Under the pieces are notes generated by a model that worked only from the letters and a program-made list of their open reading frames with translations, was not told the DNA's origin and did not search any database. Both the position numbers and the translations under genes were made by a program. From Sphingomonadaceae bacterium (GTDB lineage: Bacteria; Pseudomonadota; Alphaproteobacteria; Sphingomonadales; Sphingomonadaceae), in NCBI GenBank assembly GCA_013821585.1, contig JACDGO010000108.1, forward strand, positions 1 through 6,916: DNA of 6,916 nucleotides. The letters run 5' to 3'. The first letter of the stretch is position 1. Each line of letters begins with the position of its first letter. Below are positions 6,131 through 6,916 of this stretch, piece by piece.

Positions 6131-6916
6131 TCTTGCCTCTCCTCCCAGCGTCGCCGGATCGATTCCGATGTGTCGCGGCTGCCGTCGTGGCTCCACCCCG
6201 GCGGGCCGAACACATAGCCCGGCTTGGCCCGCCAAGGCGCGCGCCACAAGTCCTTCGCCAGCCCCGCCCATTCGTGGAACACGCCGCGGAGCAGGCTGAA
6301 GTCGGGAAGCTGCTTGACCAAGCCATAGCGCACGGGCTCGGCATCGAGCTCGGGCGCGAAGCTGCCGAACATCCTGTCCCAGACGATGAACACGCCGGCA
6401 TAGTTGCGGTCGAGATAGCGCGGGTTAGTCGCGTGATGGGCCCTGTGATGCGACGGGGTGTTCATCACCGCCTCGAACCACGCGGGGCAGCGCCCGATCA
6501 CTTCGGTGTGGATCCAGAACTGATAGATCAGGTTCAGGCCGGTGCAGAAGAACAGCATCTGCGGCGGAAAGCCGATCAGCACCACCGGCATCGAGAACAG
6601 GAACGCGCCGGTGAGGTTCCCCGTCCACGTCTGCCTGAGCGCGGTCGAGAGATTATAGTGCTGGCTCGAATGATGGTTGACATGGCTCGCCCAGAACCAG
6701 CGCATGCGGTGTGCGGTCCTGTGGAAGACGTAATAGGCGAGGTCGTCGAGCACGAAGCAGGCGATCCACGCCCACCACGCATAGGGAATCGTGAACAGGC
6801 GATATCGGTAGGTGAATGTCGCGACAGCAAAGATCATCCCCGCCGCGAGCGCGCCCGCGACCGTGCTGCCGAGGCCGAACAGCAGCGAGGTCAGCGTGTC
6901 GCGCGGGCAATAGCGC
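6052..6916 (-). CDS. sterol desaturase/fatty acid hydroxylase family (5' partial)
   Basis: Integral membrane di-iron enzyme of the fatty acid hydroxylase (sterol desaturase) superfamily, which hydroxylates or desaturates lipid substrates using O2. The frame is open to the window edge: 26 codons (beginning RYCPRDTLTS) precede the first visible ATG at 6837 and resemble the family, so the true start lies outside. Of 287 visible residues, numbered from the edge, the iron-binding His boxes are HRTAH (65-69), HVNHH (78-82) and HRAHH (157-161). Hydrophobic segments lie near 9-34, 43-64 and 101-136. NPRYLDRNYAGVFIVWDRMFGSF (164-186) and PPGWSHDGSR (238-247) are family hallmarks. The last 25 or so residues are a Ser/Thr/Ala-rich tail encoded by DNA shared with the start of the GMC gene; this could be a genuine extension or the result of a lost stop. 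The substrate is unknown. It is probably co-transcribed with the GMC gene. Confidence 0.9.
   Translation of the reverse strand, partial: RYCPRDTLTSLLFGLGSTVAGALAAGMIFAVATFTYRYRLFTIPYAWWAWIACFVLDDLAYYVFHRTAHRMRWFWASHVNHHSSQHYNLSTALRQTWTGNLTGAFLFSMPVVLIGFPPQMLFFCTGLNLIYQFWIHTEVIGRCPAWFEAVMNTPSHHRAHHATNPRYLDRNYAGVFIVWDRMFGSFAPELDAEPVRYGLVKQLPDFSLLRGVFHEWAGLAKDLWRAPWRAKPGYVFGPPGWSHDGSRDTSESIRRRWEERQECQWKSTSTTSSSSAADRAGAPSPAV
6136..6145 (-). promoter_or_regulatory. ribosome binding site of the GMC gene
   Basis: On the minus strand the sequence GGAGGAGAGG ends five bases before the GTG at 6130. It contains two overlapping purine-rich Shine-Dalgarno cores and lies inside the coding sequence of the upstream hydroxylase gene. 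It decides the GMC start in favour of GTG 6130 over the second in-frame GTG at 6124 and over upstream starts, and suggests that ribosomes reload within the preceding gene. Confidence 0.75.

Noticed and set aside
6131..6271. Upstream extension of the GMC protein to give 580 residues
   Set aside because: The extra 47 residues lie within the hydroxylase coding region and lack family similarity, while a strong Shine-Dalgarno supports GTG 6130.
1..6916. Search for CRISPR arrays, tRNA or rRNA genes, insertion sequences, defence or toxin-antitoxin genes
   Set aside because: No regularly spaced repeats, terminal inverted repeats, transposase motifs or RNA gene signatures were seen; almost the entire window is explained by seven conserved genes.

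Overview
The window looks like an ordinary core-genome stretch from a high-G+C alphaproteobacterium, most likely a sphingomonad (Sphingomonas or a relative). This assignment is inferred from the style of the proteins (TldD, a DUF5996 protein, the GMC oxidoreductase) and the uniform G+C-rich codon use, not from a search. No transposase, integrase, CRISPR array, tRNA, rRNA or sharp compositional break is visible. I found no evidence of an undescribed defence or mobile system.

Positions 12-2577 (+) hold three tightly packed genes: tldD (metalloprotease of the TldD/TldE type), a DUF5996 protein of unknown function, and a 67-residue DUF2007 protein. They overlap by 4 bases and then by 1 base, so they are probably translated as one coupled unit.

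Positions 2578-2700 form a compact control region. It contains a full-consensus sigma-54 (RpoN) promoter, a second imperfect -24/-12 element one helical turn upstream, and a weak NtrC-like site. The promoter fixes the start of glnK at 2701, because longer reading frames would begin inside the -12 element.

Positions 2701-4474 (+) are glnK and amtB, the classical nitrogen-regulated pair of PII signal protein and ammonium channel. All key residues are present (Tyr51 in the T-loop; twin histidines and gate residues in AmtB). A strong intrinsic terminator at 4499-4530 closes the unit, and its U-tract runs into the stop codon of the convergent gene.

Positions 4529-6916 (-) carry two genes read in the opposite direction: a di-iron membrane hydroxylase/desaturase (sterol desaturase superfamily, 5' end outside the window) followed by an FAD-dependent GMC oxidoreductase. 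Their 79-base overlap, with the Shine-Dalgarno sequence of the second inside the first, suggests coupled expression. A plausible but unproved reading is a two-step oxidation, in which a membrane hydroxylase makes an alcohol and the GMC enzyme oxidises it.

The observations most worth checking are the double -24/-12 arrangement, the long hydroxylase/GMC overlap, and the coupling of two DUF genes to tldD just upstream of the nitrogen-control operon.
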